64,000 bases of DNA from Kluyvera ascorbata_C (GCF_044197065.1 NZ_JBIQOI010000008.1:62001-126000), one strand, 5' to 3'; counted from the first letter of the stretch, positions 51,996 to 60,893 are shown. Made by a program: numbers and translations. The notes: generated by a model from the sequence alone, not told the origin.

Positions 51996-52943
51996 TTATT
52001 TTTTGGGACTTTCTACTTCTCGATGTAGTAGGTCTGCGTAAATATCAGTTAATACGCCCTGCGGGCCAAACTGCCGTTTTATCCACTGCGTCACCTGACC
52101 GTTGGCCGAGTGCTGAGTCGCCAGCAGCATGCGGGAGTCCTGACGCGGGTTGTTGATCTGCCGGGTGACCAACTGAGATTGCGCTTCAGCATCGCGCACC
52201 ATGTAGTCCGGCAGGAAGCCAATCCCTTCGCCGAGGATCTGGCACTCGCGCTTGGTGTTGAAGTCAGGCACGAGGATCGACTCTTGGCCGTGCAGCAGCC
52301 AGCCGACCTTTTTATTAATGGTGTGCGCGGTATCTTCCACCATGATGTTGGGGTAGAGGCGTAGCTGGCTTTCAGCAATGGGCTCCGGCATAAACGCCAG
52401 CGGGTGTGACGGCGCGATGGCAAAGGCCCAGCGGATCGCGCCAATTTCGGTGTAATCAATGCCGCCGCCATCGAGCAGGGTATCTGGCGCGCCGATGGCG
52501 ATGCTGGCCTGATTATTGATTATCGAATCCCAGACGCCGTTGTAGACCTCGGTGGTGACGGTTATCTGACAGGTAGGAAACTGCTTTTTCAGCACCTGTA
52601 GCAGCCGGGCGGTGTGCTTCGGCGTATAGAGCAGTTGGTTAATGCAGATGCGCACTCGCGCTTCAATGCCCTGGGAAATGGTGTCGATGCTGCGCTTGAT
52701 GGCGTGGAAATCATTGAGCAGGTCGCTGGCTTTACGAAAGAAGTAGCGCCCGGATTCGGTTAGCTCGATGCTGCGGGTGCTGCGGGTAAACAGCACCACG
52801 TCGAGGCCTGTCTCCATCCGCTTGATGGTATAGCTGATGGCGGAGGTGGTGAGGCCCAGCTCCTCCGCCGCCTTACTGAAGCTGCCAAACCGCGCGGCGG
52901 TGGTGAACGCCAGCAGATTCTCTTCCGTAAAAATTGAGTTCAT
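51996..52943 (-). CDS. LysR family regulator, AllS-like
   Basis: 315-residue LysR-type regulator. Winged helix: NLLAFTTAARFGSFSKAAEELGLTTSAISYTIKRMETGL. The effector domain has ICINQLLYTPKHTARLL, YNGVWDSIINNQASIAIGAPDTL and VPDFNTKRECQILGEGIGFLPDYM, segments also recognisable in E. coli AllS, activator of allantoin genes. It lies beside a fdrA/DUF1116/carbamate kinase cluster, so it probably controls it in response to a related ureido compound. The inducer is not known. Confidence 0.85.
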   Translation of the reverse strand: MNSIFTEENLLAFTTAARFGSFSKAAEELGLTTSAISYTIKRMETGLDVVLFTRSTRSIELTESGRYFFRKASDLLNDFHAIKRSIDTISQGIEARVRICINQLLYTPKHTARLLQVLKKQFPTCQITVTTEVYNGVWDSIINNQASIAIGAPDTLLDGGGIDYTEIGAIRWAFAIAPSHPLAFMPEPIAESQLRLYPNIMVEDTAHTINKKVGWLLHGQESILVPDFNTKRECQILGEGIGFLPDYMVRDAEAQSQLVTRQINNPRQDSRMLLATQHSANGQVTQWIKRQFGPQGVLTDIYADLLHREVESPKK

Positions 52944-53082
52944 TCACCTGCTCCCCGGTTCAGCTATTCATTGGGCCTCTTTGATGAGATGAATGTATTG
53001 GTTGAAGTGATTGTTGGGCAACCATTTTTGAATAACTTTTAAAACCGCTGTTTAGGGTTCTATTTGGCTCTCTGCGGCATGT

Positions 53083-53200
53083 TGCCGGATGGCGCTGCGC
53101 TTATCCGGCCTACAAACTCTGCGGTATGTTGCTGGGTGGTACCGTTACAACGGATGTTCCTCCGTAGGCCGGATAAGGCGTGTACGCCGCCATCCGGCAG
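53083..53200. repeat. BIME pair between LysR and DUF1097 genes
   Basis: Two REP units, GCCGGATGGCGC...GCTTATCCGGCC (53083-53112) and GGCCGGATAAGGCG...CGCCATCCGGC (53167-53198), in opposite orientation, about 55 bp apart. Confidence 0.85.
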
Positions 53201-53207
53201 CATACCG

Positions 53208-53702
53208 CTACGCGGCCTCTTTCGAGGTGGCTTCACTCAGCTTGCGCCCGGTATATTCGGAGATAATCCCGACGCAGTTTCCGGCAAAAAATCCCAGCAG
53301 CGTGACCCACCAGTTCATCCCGGTGGCGAAAAACAGCGTCATGCCAAGAAAGCCGCCGGGGATAAATGAGGTGAGCCAGAATCGGCCCTGCCAGACCACC
53401 ACGGCGGAGAACGGCACCGTCATGACCACGCCCGCCCAGAAGGGTGACAGGCCGCTTACCGACGCCAGCCAACCGGAGGCTGCCGCTGCGAGAAACGCCC
53501 AGACGGCGCCGGAGTAATTGACAAAAAGGCTCTTCACAAATCCCGCCTTGCCGCCGCCTGCCGCATAAAAACTGCAGAATGCCACAAAGCCAATCGTACC
53601 TAATAATTCCCAGCCTGGGGCCAGCCCAACCTGCGAGGACACCATTTGCCAGAGACCTGCACAGATCCCAACAGTAATGCCCGTTGCGGTGAGTCCGTTC
53701 AT
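53208..53702 (-). CDS. DUF1097 family membrane protein
   Basis: 164-residue inner-membrane protein with about five hydrophobic segments, ending with a short charged tail. Glycine-rich signatures are FYAAGGGKAGFVKSLFVNYSGAVWAFLAAA and FIPGGFLGMTLFFATG. E. coli YcdZ belongs to the same family, and members often accompany fdrA/carbamate kinase loci. Likely a channel or carrier for a small neutral solute. It is divergent from the ankyrin gene and on the same strand as the LysR gene. Confidence 0.85.
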   Translation of the reverse strand: MNGLTATGITVGICAGLWQMVSSQVGLAPGWELLGTIGFVAFCSFYAAGGGKAGFVKSLFVNYSGAVWAFLAAAASGWLASVSGLSPFWAGVVMTVPFSAVVVWQGRFWLTSFIPGGFLGMTLFFATGMNWWVTLLGFFAGNCVGIISEYTGRKLSEATSKEAA

Positions 53703-53724
53703 GATGATTTTCTCTCGTATAGTG

Positions 53725-53739
53725 GTTTCGTGTTGAAAC
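53725..53739. promoter_or_regulatory. Short palindrome in the divergent control region of the fdrA block
   Basis: GTTTC-GTGTT-GAAAC, flanked by TATAG and CTATA, 22 bases upstream of the DUF1097 start in the 243-bp gap between divergent genes. Possible LysR or other operator. Confidence 0.35.
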
Positions 53740-53945
53740 TATATAGAAAGAAAACCCGATTGAGTTAAGGGGCATAGTGACAAACAAATAAACGGTGCAC
53801 TACCGCACAGTCTGTATCGATTATTAAATAAAATTCACTAATCAAGCAGGTTATGGCGAATAAAATTTAAGCGGGTTCTTTTATGATTATTTCGTTGCTA
53901 TTCTCATTTCATCGAAAACAGCCACAAAAAATCAGGGGATTTGAC

Positions 53946-54551
53946 ATGACCAACAACAATCTGATTGCTGACTATCTATTGGCTGCGCAACAAGGCGAAC
54001 TGACGAAATTAAAATCCTGTCTGCATCAGGGTGTCGATATTAATGCCTGTAATCGTCAGGGGCAAACTGCCATTACGCTGGCAAGCCTGAATAAAAAATA
54101 TGATTGCGTGGTGGCTTTGCTGGATGCCGGTGCGGATATTAATAAACAAGACCAGACCTGTTTAAACCCTTTTTTAATTAGCTGCCTGAATAATGATTTA
54201 ACGCTGCTGCGTTTATTATTACCGGCCCGTCCGGATTTAAATCGTTTAACCCGTTTTGGCGGCGTGGGGCTAACGCCCGCCTGCGAAAAAGGGCACCTTG
54301 AAATCGTCAAAGAGCTATTACATCGCACCCACATCAACGTCAACCACACCAACTTCGTCGGCTGGACGCCGCTGCTGGAGGCCATCGTGCTCAACGACGG
54401 CGGTGAAACCCAGCAGACGATTGTCGGCCTGCTGCTGGAGCACGGTGCCAGCCCGCACATGACCGACAAATACGGAAAAACCCCGCTGGAACTGGCGCGG
54501 GAGAAGGGTTACGACGAGATAGCCCAGTTGCTGATTGCCGCCGGAGCGTAA
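53946..54551 (+). CDS. Ankyrin-repeat protein
   Basis: 201 residues with about five ankyrin repeats (for example GQTAITLASLNKKYDCVVALLDAGADINKQD and GWTPLLEAIVLND...VGLLLEHGASPHMTDKYGKTPLELAREKGYDEIAQLL). No signal peptide, so probably cytoplasmic. The ATG at 53946 follows AGGGGA; the longer frame from 53883 has a hydrophobic but unsupported start. First gene of the operon containing fdrA. It most likely scaffolds or regulates the multi-subunit transferase; no enzymatic role expected. Confidence 0.85.
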   Translation: MTNNNLIADYLLAAQQGELTKLKSCLHQGVDINACNRQGQTAITLASLNKKYDCVVALLDAGADINKQDQTCLNPFLISCLNNDLTLLRLLLPARPDLNRLTRFGGVGLTPACEKGHLEIVKELLHRTHINVNHTNFVGWTPLLEAIVLNDGGETQQTIVGLLLEHGASPHMTDKYGKTPLELAREKGYDEIAQLLIAAGA

Positions 54552-54590
54552 CAGAGGAGACGCGCTATCGACACCCCAATACGGCGGTGT

Positions 54591-55466
54591 GTGCAAGCGC
54601 TAACTGCGGACGAGCACTTTCTTTTGGAACGCGGCTCTGGTCGGGTCGAACAGGTCTTTTCCCGGGCGGTAAACCTTTATCTCCCGTCGCAGCAGCGATT
54701 ACTGACGCTGTTGTGTGAATCGTACGACAATGCCCCGAACAGTTGTAGGTTAGCACTCACTCACTTTGACGGCCTTTTCCGGCCGGGTGAGACGGTTCAG
54801 TTTCACCCAACAGGGATAACGGTTGGCGAGGATAAATGGCTGAACACCGCCTCCTGCCAGCGCTGGCAGCCAATAATACCGCAGCTTAACGCCGAACGAT
54901 TCCGGCAGATTCCCTGGCTGCGGTGGCACGACGAGATTCATCAACAATTACAGGATAACCAGACGCTGTTTCTCTGGCGCGGTGATAATCCGTTTTATCA
55001 GGCTATCTCCGAGGCATTACAGCAGCGGCGGAAAACATTATTTAATGCGTTATTGCAGGGCCGGGAAATCACCTCGGCGGTGGCTAATATGGTGGGGTTA
55101 GGTATTGGCCTGACGCCGTCGGCGGATGATTACTTAGTGGGGTTAAGTGCCGTTTTATTTATCGACGGACACCCGGCAAAAAAATATCGCGATGCATTTT
55201 ATTCCGCGCTAAGAGTGGCGCGTGACAATACCACTTTATTAAGCGCCATTACGCTGGAATCCGCTTTTTCCCAGCGCTATCGCGAAACGATTTTCGGGTT
55301 TATTAACGGCATGGTTAATGAACCGCAACATATTTCTACCCAGACTATCGCCAGTATTAAAAATATTGGCTCCAGTTCCGGCTGCGACATGCTTTACGGC
55401 ATGGCGGATGCCTGCGCGCTGAGCCAAGCCTATGGAGGGAGTTATGTCAGTCAAAATAGTGATTAA
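54591..55466 (+). CDS. DUF2877 domain protein (AllH/YlbF-like)
   Basis: About 291 residues from the GTG at 54591. The DUF2877 core motif is GREITSAVANMVGLGIGLTPSADDYLVGLSAVLF, followed by SSGCDMLYGMADACAL. E. coli YlbF (AllH) is the relative and is a component of oxamate carbamoyltransferase with FdrA and YlbE. Start is uncertain: a strong ribosome site AGGAGA (54555-54560) is followed 6 bases later by ATC (54567) in frame, which would give MDTPIRRCVQALTAD if used as a start. The GTG has no ribosome site. Overlaps fdrA by 23 bases. Confidence 0.8.
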   Translation: MQALTADEHFLLERGSGRVEQVFSRAVNLYLPSQQRLLTLLCESYDNAPNSCRLALTHFDGLFRPGETVQFHPTGITVGEDKWLNTASCQRWQPIIPQLNAERFRQIPWLRWHDEIHQQLQDNQTLFLWRGDNPFYQAISEALQQRRKTLFNALLQGREITSAVANMVGLGIGLTPSADDYLVGLSAVLFIDGHPAKKYRDAFYSALRVARDNTTLLSAITLESAFSQRYRETIFGFINGMVNEPQHISTQTIASIKNIGSSSGCDMLYGMADACALSQAYGGSYVSQNSD

Positions 55467-56991
55467 GAAGAATACGTATTTTGATTCGGTCTCGCTGATG
55501 TCAATTTCCACGCGCGCCAATAAGCTTGACGGCGTTGAGCAGGCGTTCGTGGCCATGGCCACCGAGATGAATAAGGGCGTACTGAAAAATCTCGGGCTGT
55601 TAACCGCCGAGCTGGATGACGCGAAAAACGGCGACCTGATGATCGTCATCAACGGCAAAGACGGTGCTGACAACGAGCAGACGCTGGCGGCCATTGAAGA
55701 GTTATTCACTAAAAAAGCGGAAAGCGGCTCGCACGAAGCGCGCTATGCCACGCTTGCCAGCGCCAAAAAGCACGTGGCGGACAGCAACCTGGCGGTGATT
55801 TCAGTCAACGGTCTGTTTGCCGCCCGCGAAGCGCGTCAGGCGCTGCAAAACGACCTCAACGTGATGCTGTTCTCCGACAACGTCACCATTGAAGACGAAC
55901 TGGCGCTGAAACAGCTGGCGCATGAAAAAGGGCTGTTGATGATGGGGCCGGACTGCGGCACTGCGATTATCAACGGCGCGGCGCTGTGCTTTGGCAATGC
56001 GGTACGCCGCGGCAACATCGGCATTATTGGCGCCTCCGGTACCGGCAGCCAGGAGCTGAGCGTCCGTATTCATGACTTTGGCGGCGGTATTTCGCAGCTT
56101 ATCGGTACCGGCGGGCGTGACCTCAGCGAGAAGATTGGCGGGCTGATGATGCTCGACGCGATCGGTATGCTGGAAAACGATCCGCAAACCGAGATTATCG
56201 CGCTGGTCTCCAAGCCGCCGGCTCCGGCCGTGGCACGCAAGGTGCTGGAACGTGCTCGCGCCTGCCGTAAACCAGTCGTGGTCTGCTTCCTCGGCCGCGC
56301 CGAGCCACCGGTAGACGAGCAGGGCTTACAGTTCGCTCGCGGCACTAAAGAGGCGGCGCTGAAAGCGGTGCTGCTGAGCGGCGTGAAGCAAGAGTCGTTA
56401 GACCTGCATCCGTTGAACGACGCGCTGATTGCCGACGTGCGCTCACGCCTGACCCCGCAGCAGAAGTACATTCGCGGCCTGTTCTGCGGCGGCACGCTGT
56501 GCGACGAAACCATGTTCGCGATGATGGAAAAGCACGGCGACGTCTACAGCAACATTCAGCCTGACCCGGCCTTCCGCCTGACAGACATCAACCGCAGCGT
56601 GAAGCACACCTTCCTCGACTTCGGCGATGACGACTTCACCAACGGCAAGCCGCACCCGATGATCGACCCGACCAACCGCATCAGCCGCCTGATTCAGGAA
56701 GCGCGCGATCCGCAGGTGGGCGTGATCGTGATGGATTTCGTGCTGGGTTTTGGATCGCATGAAGATCCGGTCGGCTCAACGATCGAGGCGATCAACGAAG
56801 CGAAAGCGATCGCCGCCGCCGATGGGCGAGAGCTTGCGATCCTCGCCTACGTGCTGGGGACCGATCTCGATACGCCGTCGCTGGAAAAACAGCGCCAGAT
56901 GTTGACCGACGCGGGCGTTGTCCTTGCCAGCAGCAGCACCAATACCGGTTTGCTGGCACGTGAATTTATCTGCAAAGGGGAGGAAGCCTGA
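55444..56991 (+). CDS. fdrA: FdrA-like acyl-CoA synthetase fold protein (carbamoyltransferase subunit)
   Basis: 515 residues from ATG 55444 (GGAGGGAG ribosome site). Succinyl-CoA-synthetase-like architecture: N-terminal MSVKIVIKKNTYFDSVSLMSIS, CoA-binding Rossmann region VMLFSDNVTIEDELALKQLAHEKGLLMMGPDCGTAIINGAALCF, GIIGASGTGSQELS, and the ligase-type C-terminal domain (FLDFGDDDFTNGKPHPMIDPTNR). E. coli FdrA (AllF) is a subunit of oxamate carbamoyltransferase, which makes carbamoyl phosphate from oxalurate. Here the partner genes are next door but the allantoin enzymes are not, so the substrate may differ. One-base overlap with the DUF1116 gene. Confidence 0.88.
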   Translation: MSVKIVIKKNTYFDSVSLMSISTRANKLDGVEQAFVAMATEMNKGVLKNLGLLTAELDDAKNGDLMIVINGKDGADNEQTLAAIEELFTKKAESGSHEARYATLASAKKHVADSNLAVISVNGLFAAREARQALQNDLNVMLFSDNVTIEDELALKQLAHEKGLLMMGPDCGTAIINGAALCFGNAVRRGNIGIIGASGTGSQELSVRIHDFGGGISQLIGTGGRDLSEKIGGLMMLDAIGMLENDPQTEIIALVSKPPAPAVARKVLERARACRKPVVVCFLGRAEPPVDEQGLQFARGTKEAALKAVLLSGVKQESLDLHPLNDALIADVRSRLTPQQKYIRGLFCGGTLCDETMFAMMEKHGDVYSNIQPDPAFRLTDINRSVKHTFLDFGDDDFTNGKPHPMIDPTNRISRLIQEARDPQVGVIVMDFVLGFGSHEDPVGSTIEAINEAKAIAAADGRELAILAYVLGTDLDTPSLEKQRQMLTDAGVVLASSSTNTGLLAREFICKGEEA

Positions 56992-58409
56992 TGAGCCAGT
57001 CACTGTTTACCCAACCGCTGAACGTCATTAACGTCGGCATCGCCATGTTCAGCGATGACCTGAAAAAGCAGCACGTCGCCGTCACCCAGCTCGACTGGAC
57101 GCCGCCGGGGCAGGGCAATATGCAGGTGGTGAAGGCGCTGGACAGCATCGCCGACTCCCCGCTGGCGGAGAAAATTGCCGCCGCCAACCAGCAGGCGCTG
57201 GAGCGCATTATTCAGTCTCACCCGGTGCTGATTGGCTTTGACCAGGCGATCAACGTGGTGCCGGGCATGACGCCGAAAACCATCCTCCACGCGGGCCCTC
57301 CAGTTACGTGGGAGAAAATGTGCGGTGCGATGAAAGGCGCGGTCACTGGGGCGCTGGTGTTTGAAGGGCTGGCGAAGGATATCGATGAAGCAGCAGAACT
57401 TGCGGCTTCCGGTGAAATCACCTTCTCGCCGTGCCACGAGCACGACTGCGTCGGTTCGATGGCAGGCGTGACCTCAGCCTCGATGTTTATGCACATCGTC
57501 GAGAACAAAACCTACGGCAATATCGCTTATACCAACATGAGCGAGCAGATGGCGAAGATCCTGCGCATGGGGGCCAACGACCAGAGCGTGATCGACCGTC
57601 TTAACTGGATGCGCGACGTACAGGGCCCGATGTTGCGCGATGCCATGAAGGTCATCGGCGAAATCGACCTGCGCTTAATGCTGGCGCAGGCGCTGCACAT
57701 GGGCGACGAGTGTCACAACCGCAACAACGCGGGCACCACGCTGCTGATCCAGGCGCTGACGCCGGGGATTATTCAGGCGGGTTACTCCGTTGAGCAGCAG
57801 CGCGAAGTGTTCGAGTTCGTCGCCAGCAGCGACTATTTCTCCGGCCCGACGTGGATGGCGATGTGTAAAGCGGCGATGGACGCCGCGCACGGCATCGAAT
57901 ACAGCACCGTGGTCACCACCATGGCGCGTAACGGCGTCGAGTTCGGCCTGCGGGTCAGCGGCCTGCCGGGGCAGTGGTTCACCGGCCCGGCGCAGCAGGT
58001 TATCGGCCCGATGTTTGCCGGATACAAGCCGGAAGACTCAGGTCTGGATATCGGCGACAGCGCGATTACCGAAACCTACGGCATCGGCGGTTTTGCGATG
58101 GCGACGGCCCCGGCGATTGTGGCGCTGGTGGGCGGCACGGTGGAAGAGGCTATCGACTTCTCCCGCCAGATGCGCGAAATCACCCTCGGCGAGAACCCGA
58201 ACGTCACCATTCCGCTGCTCGGCTTTATGGGCGTGCCAACGGCTATCGACATCACCCGCGTCGGCAGCAGCGGCATTCTGCCGGTGATCAACACCGCTAT
58301 TGCCCATAAAGATGCGGGCATCGGCATGATTGGTGCCGGGATTGTGCACCCGCCGTTCGCCTGCTTCGAAAAAGCCATTTTAAGCTGGTGCGAACGTTAC
58401 TGCGCATAA
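56991..58409 (+). CDS. DUF1116 family protein (YlbE/AllG-like carbamoyltransferase subunit)
   Basis: 472 residues. Starts MSQSLFTQPLNVINVGIAMFSDDLKKQHVAVTQLDWTPPGQG, with central FSPCHEHDCVGSMAGVTSASMFMHIVENKTYGN, HMGDECHNRNNAGTTLLIQAL and GLRVSGLPGQWFTGPAQQVIGPMFAGYKPEDSGLDIGDSAITET. These His/Cys/Asp-rich stretches are typical of DUF1116 and likely line the active site. Partner of FdrA in E. coli. The ATG overlaps the fdrA stop (TGATG), indicating coupling. Confidence 0.88.
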   Translation: MSQSLFTQPLNVINVGIAMFSDDLKKQHVAVTQLDWTPPGQGNMQVVKALDSIADSPLAEKIAAANQQALERIIQSHPVLIGFDQAINVVPGMTPKTILHAGPPVTWEKMCGAMKGAVTGALVFEGLAKDIDEAAELAASGEITFSPCHEHDCVGSMAGVTSASMFMHIVENKTYGNIAYTNMSEQMAKILRMGANDQSVIDRLNWMRDVQGPMLRDAMKVIGEIDLRLMLAQALHMGDECHNRNNAGTTLLIQALTPGIIQAGYSVEQQREVFEFVASSDYFSGPTWMAMCKAAMDAAHGIEYSTVVTTMARNGVEFGLRVSGLPGQWFTGPAQQVIGPMFAGYKPEDSGLDIGDSAITETYGIGGFAMATAPAIVALVGGTVEEAIDFSRQMREITLGENPNVTIPLLGFMGVPTAIDITRVGSSGILPVINTAIAHKDAGIGMIGAGIVHPPFACFEKAILSWCERYCA

Positions 58410-58412
58410 CGT

Positions 58413-58484
58413 TGTAGCCCGGGCGAGGCGTTTACGCCGACCCCGGGTTTCTCCCGGCGGCGCTTCGCTTGGCCGGGCTACAAC
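58413..58484. repeat. REP-like element inside the fdrA operon
   Basis: GTAGCCCGGGCGAGGCG...GACCCCGGG and CCCGGCGGCGCTTCGCTTGG...CCGGGCTAC units between the DUF1116 gene and the carbamate kinase gene (126-bp gap). Confidence 0.8.
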
Positions 58485-58535
58485 GGCCACCCCAACAACA
58501 ATAATCACATCACCTTCTGCACTGGAACCTACACG

Positions 58536-59483
58536 ATGAAAGAACTTGTGGTCGTTGCCATTGGCGGCAACAGCATTATCAAAGACAACGCCAGCCAGTC
58601 GATTGAACATCAGGCAGAGGCGGTGAAAGCGGTCGCGGACACGGTGCTTGCGATGCTGGCATCGGATTACAACATCGTCCTGACCCACGGTAACGGCCCG
58701 CAGGTGGGGCTGGATCTGCGTCGCGCGGAGATTGCCCATGAGCGTGAAGGGCTGCCGCTCACCCCGCTTGCCAACTGTGTTGCCGACACTCAGGGCGGGA
58801 TCGGCTACCTTATTCAACAGGCGCTGAATAACCGGCTGGCGAAACGCGGAGAGCAAAAAGCGGTGACGGTAGTCACGCAGGTGGAAGTCGATAAAAACGA
58901 CCCCGGCTTCGTCAACCCGAGCAAACCCATCGGCGCGTTCTTCAGCGCCGAGCAGCGTGACGAACTGTTAAAAGCTAACCCGACCTGGCGCTTCGTCGAA
59001 GATGCCGGGCGCGGCTATCGACGCGTGGTGGCCTCGCCGGAGCCGAAACGCATCGTCGAGTCTGAAGCCATTCAGGCGCTGGCGCAGAAAGGCTTCCTGG
59101 TGATTGGCGCGGGCGGCGGCGGCATTCCGGTAGTGCTGGGGGAAGAGGGTGATTATCACAGCGTCGATGCGGTGATCGACAAAGATCTCTCCACCGCCTT
59201 GCTGGCGCACGAGATCGCCGCCGATATTCTGGTGATCACCACCGGCGTAGAGAAGGTCTGCATCCACTTTGGTAAACCGGAACAGCAGGCGCTGGGGCAG
59301 GTGGATATCGCCACCATGACCCGCTACCTGCACGAAGGCCACTTCCCGGCGGGCAGTATGCTGCCGAAGATTGTCGCCAGCCTGCAATTTTTACAACACG
59401 GCGGTAAACGGGTGATTATCACCACGCCGGAATGTCTGCCTGCCGCCCTGCGCGGCGAAACGGGCACCCATATCGTCCATTGA
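58536..59483 (+). CDS. Carbamate kinase
   Basis: Transfers phosphate from carbamoyl phosphate to ADP, giving ATP, CO2 and ammonia. 315 residues of the amino-acid kinase fold: MKELVVVAIGGNSI, LTHGNGPQVGLDLRRAEIAHE, KGFLVIGAGGGGIPVVLGEEG, DAVIDKDLSTALLAHEI and HFPAGSMLPKIVASLQF. ArcC/YbcF(AllK)-type. It is the energy-yielding last step of the carbamoyl-transfer module. 126 bp downstream of the DUF1116 gene with a REP in the gap; 12 bp before the amidohydrolase. Confidence 0.93.
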   Translation: MKELVVVAIGGNSIIKDNASQSIEHQAEAVKAVADTVLAMLASDYNIVLTHGNGPQVGLDLRRAEIAHEREGLPLTPLANCVADTQGGIGYLIQQALNNRLAKRGEQKAVTVVTQVEVDKNDPGFVNPSKPIGAFFSAEQRDELLKANPTWRFVEDAGRGYRRVVASPEPKRIVESEAIQALAQKGFLVIGAGGGGIPVVLGEEGDYHSVDAVIDKDLSTALLAHEIAADILVITTGVEKVCIHFGKPEQQALGQVDIATMTRYLHEGHFPAGSMLPKIVASLQFLQHGGKRVIITTPECLPAALRGETGTHIVH

Positions 59484-59495
59484 TAAGGAACGACG

Positions 59496-60875
59496 ATGAA
59501 AGAGCATAACAGTCGCCGTGAGTTTTTAAGCAACAGCGGCAAAATGGTCACCGCCGCCGCGCTGTTTGGCGCAACCGCGCCAATGGCCTATGCGGCCACT
59601 TCTGGCGCTGCCGTCTGCGAGACGAAGGGAACCATGAATATTACCGACAGCCACTACTATCTGGATAACGTGCTGCTTGAAACGGGCTTTGAGTACGAGG
59701 GCTCGGTCGTCGTGCATACCCGCACCGCGCAACAGACCGTGGAAATTCAGGACGGTAAAATCGTTGCCCTGCGCGACAACAAAAGCCACCCGGATGCCAC
59801 GCTGCCGCACTATGACGCCGGCGGCAAGCTGATGCTACCGACCACCCGCGACATGCATATCCACCTCGACAAAACCTTCTACGGCGGCCCGTGGCGCTCG
59901 CTCAATCGTCCGGCGGGCACCACGATTCAGGACATGATCAAGCTTGAGCAAAAGCTGCTGCCTGAACTCCAGCCGTACACGCAGGAGCGCGCTGAAAAGC
60001 TGATTGACCTGCTGCAATCAAAAGGCACCACCATTGCCCGCAGCCACTGCAATATCGAGCCGGTTTCCGGGCTGAAAAACCTGGAAAATTTACAGGCGGT
60101 GCTGGCGCGGCGCAAAGCCGGTTTCGACTGCGAAATCGTCGCCTTCCCGCAGCACGGCCTGTTGTTATCGAAATCTGAACCGCTGATGCGCGAAGCGATG
60201 CAGGCCGGGGCACACTACGTCGGCGGACTGGATCCGACCAACGTCGACGGCGCGATGGAGAAGTCCCTCGACACCATGTTCCAGATTGCCATCGACTACC
60301 GCAAAGGGGTGGATATTCACCTGCATGAAACCAGCCCAGCGGGCGTGGCGGCGGTGAAATATATGGTGGAAACCGTGGAGAAAACGCCGGAGCTGAAGGG
60401 CAAGCTGACCATCAGCCACGCTTTTGCGCTGGCGACGATGAACGAAGGGCAGGTGGATGAGATTGCCACCCGCATGGCCGCGCAGCAGATTTCTATCGCT
60501 TCAACGGTACCGATTGGCACGCTGCATATGCCGCTCAAACAGCTGCGCGACAAAGGCGTGACGCTGATGACCGGCACCGACAGCGTGATCGATCACTGGT
60601 CGCCGTACGGCCTGGGCGATATGTTCGAAAAAGCTAACCTCTACGCCCAGCTCTATATCCGCCCGAACGAGCAGAACCTCTCCCGCTCGCTGTTCCTCGC
60701 CACCGGTGACGTGCTGCCGCTGAACGACAAAGGCGAGCGCGTGTGGCCGAAAGCGCAGGATGAGGCCAGCTTTGTGCTGGTGGACGCCTCGTGCTCGGCG
60801 GAAGCGGTAGCGCGGATTTCTCCGCGTGCCGCAACGTTCCATAAGGGGCGGCTGGTGTGGGGAAGCGTGGCGTAA
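59496..60875 (+). CDS. Tat-exported amidohydrolase (cytosine-deaminase-like)
   Basis: 459 residues. N-terminal twin-arginine signal SRREFLSNSGKMVTAAALFGATAPMAYA (about 5-32), so the folded metalloenzyme should be exported to the periplasm. Amidohydrolase metal motifs: DMHIHLDKTF (HxH), RSHCNIEP, DIHLHETSPAG, TISHAFAL and MTGTDSVIDHW (Asp). The HxHLDK context matches the CodA/atzC-like deaminase branch, where most members are cytoplasmic. It is last in the fdrA operon, which suggests hydrolysis or deamination of a cyclic amide or ureide before uptake. Substrate unknown. Confidence 0.85.
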   Translation: MKEHNSRREFLSNSGKMVTAAALFGATAPMAYAATSGAAVCETKGTMNITDSHYYLDNVLLETGFEYEGSVVVHTRTAQQTVEIQDGKIVALRDNKSHPDATLPHYDAGGKLMLPTTRDMHIHLDKTFYGGPWRSLNRPAGTTIQDMIKLEQKLLPELQPYTQERAEKLIDLLQSKGTTIARSHCNIEPVSGLKNLENLQAVLARRKAGFDCEIVAFPQHGLLLSKSEPLMREAMQAGAHYVGGLDPTNVDGAMEKSLDTMFQIAIDYRKGVDIHLHETSPAGVAAVKYMVETVEKTPELKGKLTISHAFALATMNEGQVDEIATRMAAQQISIASTVPIGTLHMPLKQLRDKGVTLMTGTDSVIDHWSPYGLGDMFEKANLYAQLYIRPNEQNLSRSLFLATGDVLPLNDKGERVWPKAQDEASFVLVDASCSAEAVARISPRAATFHKGRLVWGSVA

Positions 60876-60893
60876 CGCTATCTGCATTGACAT

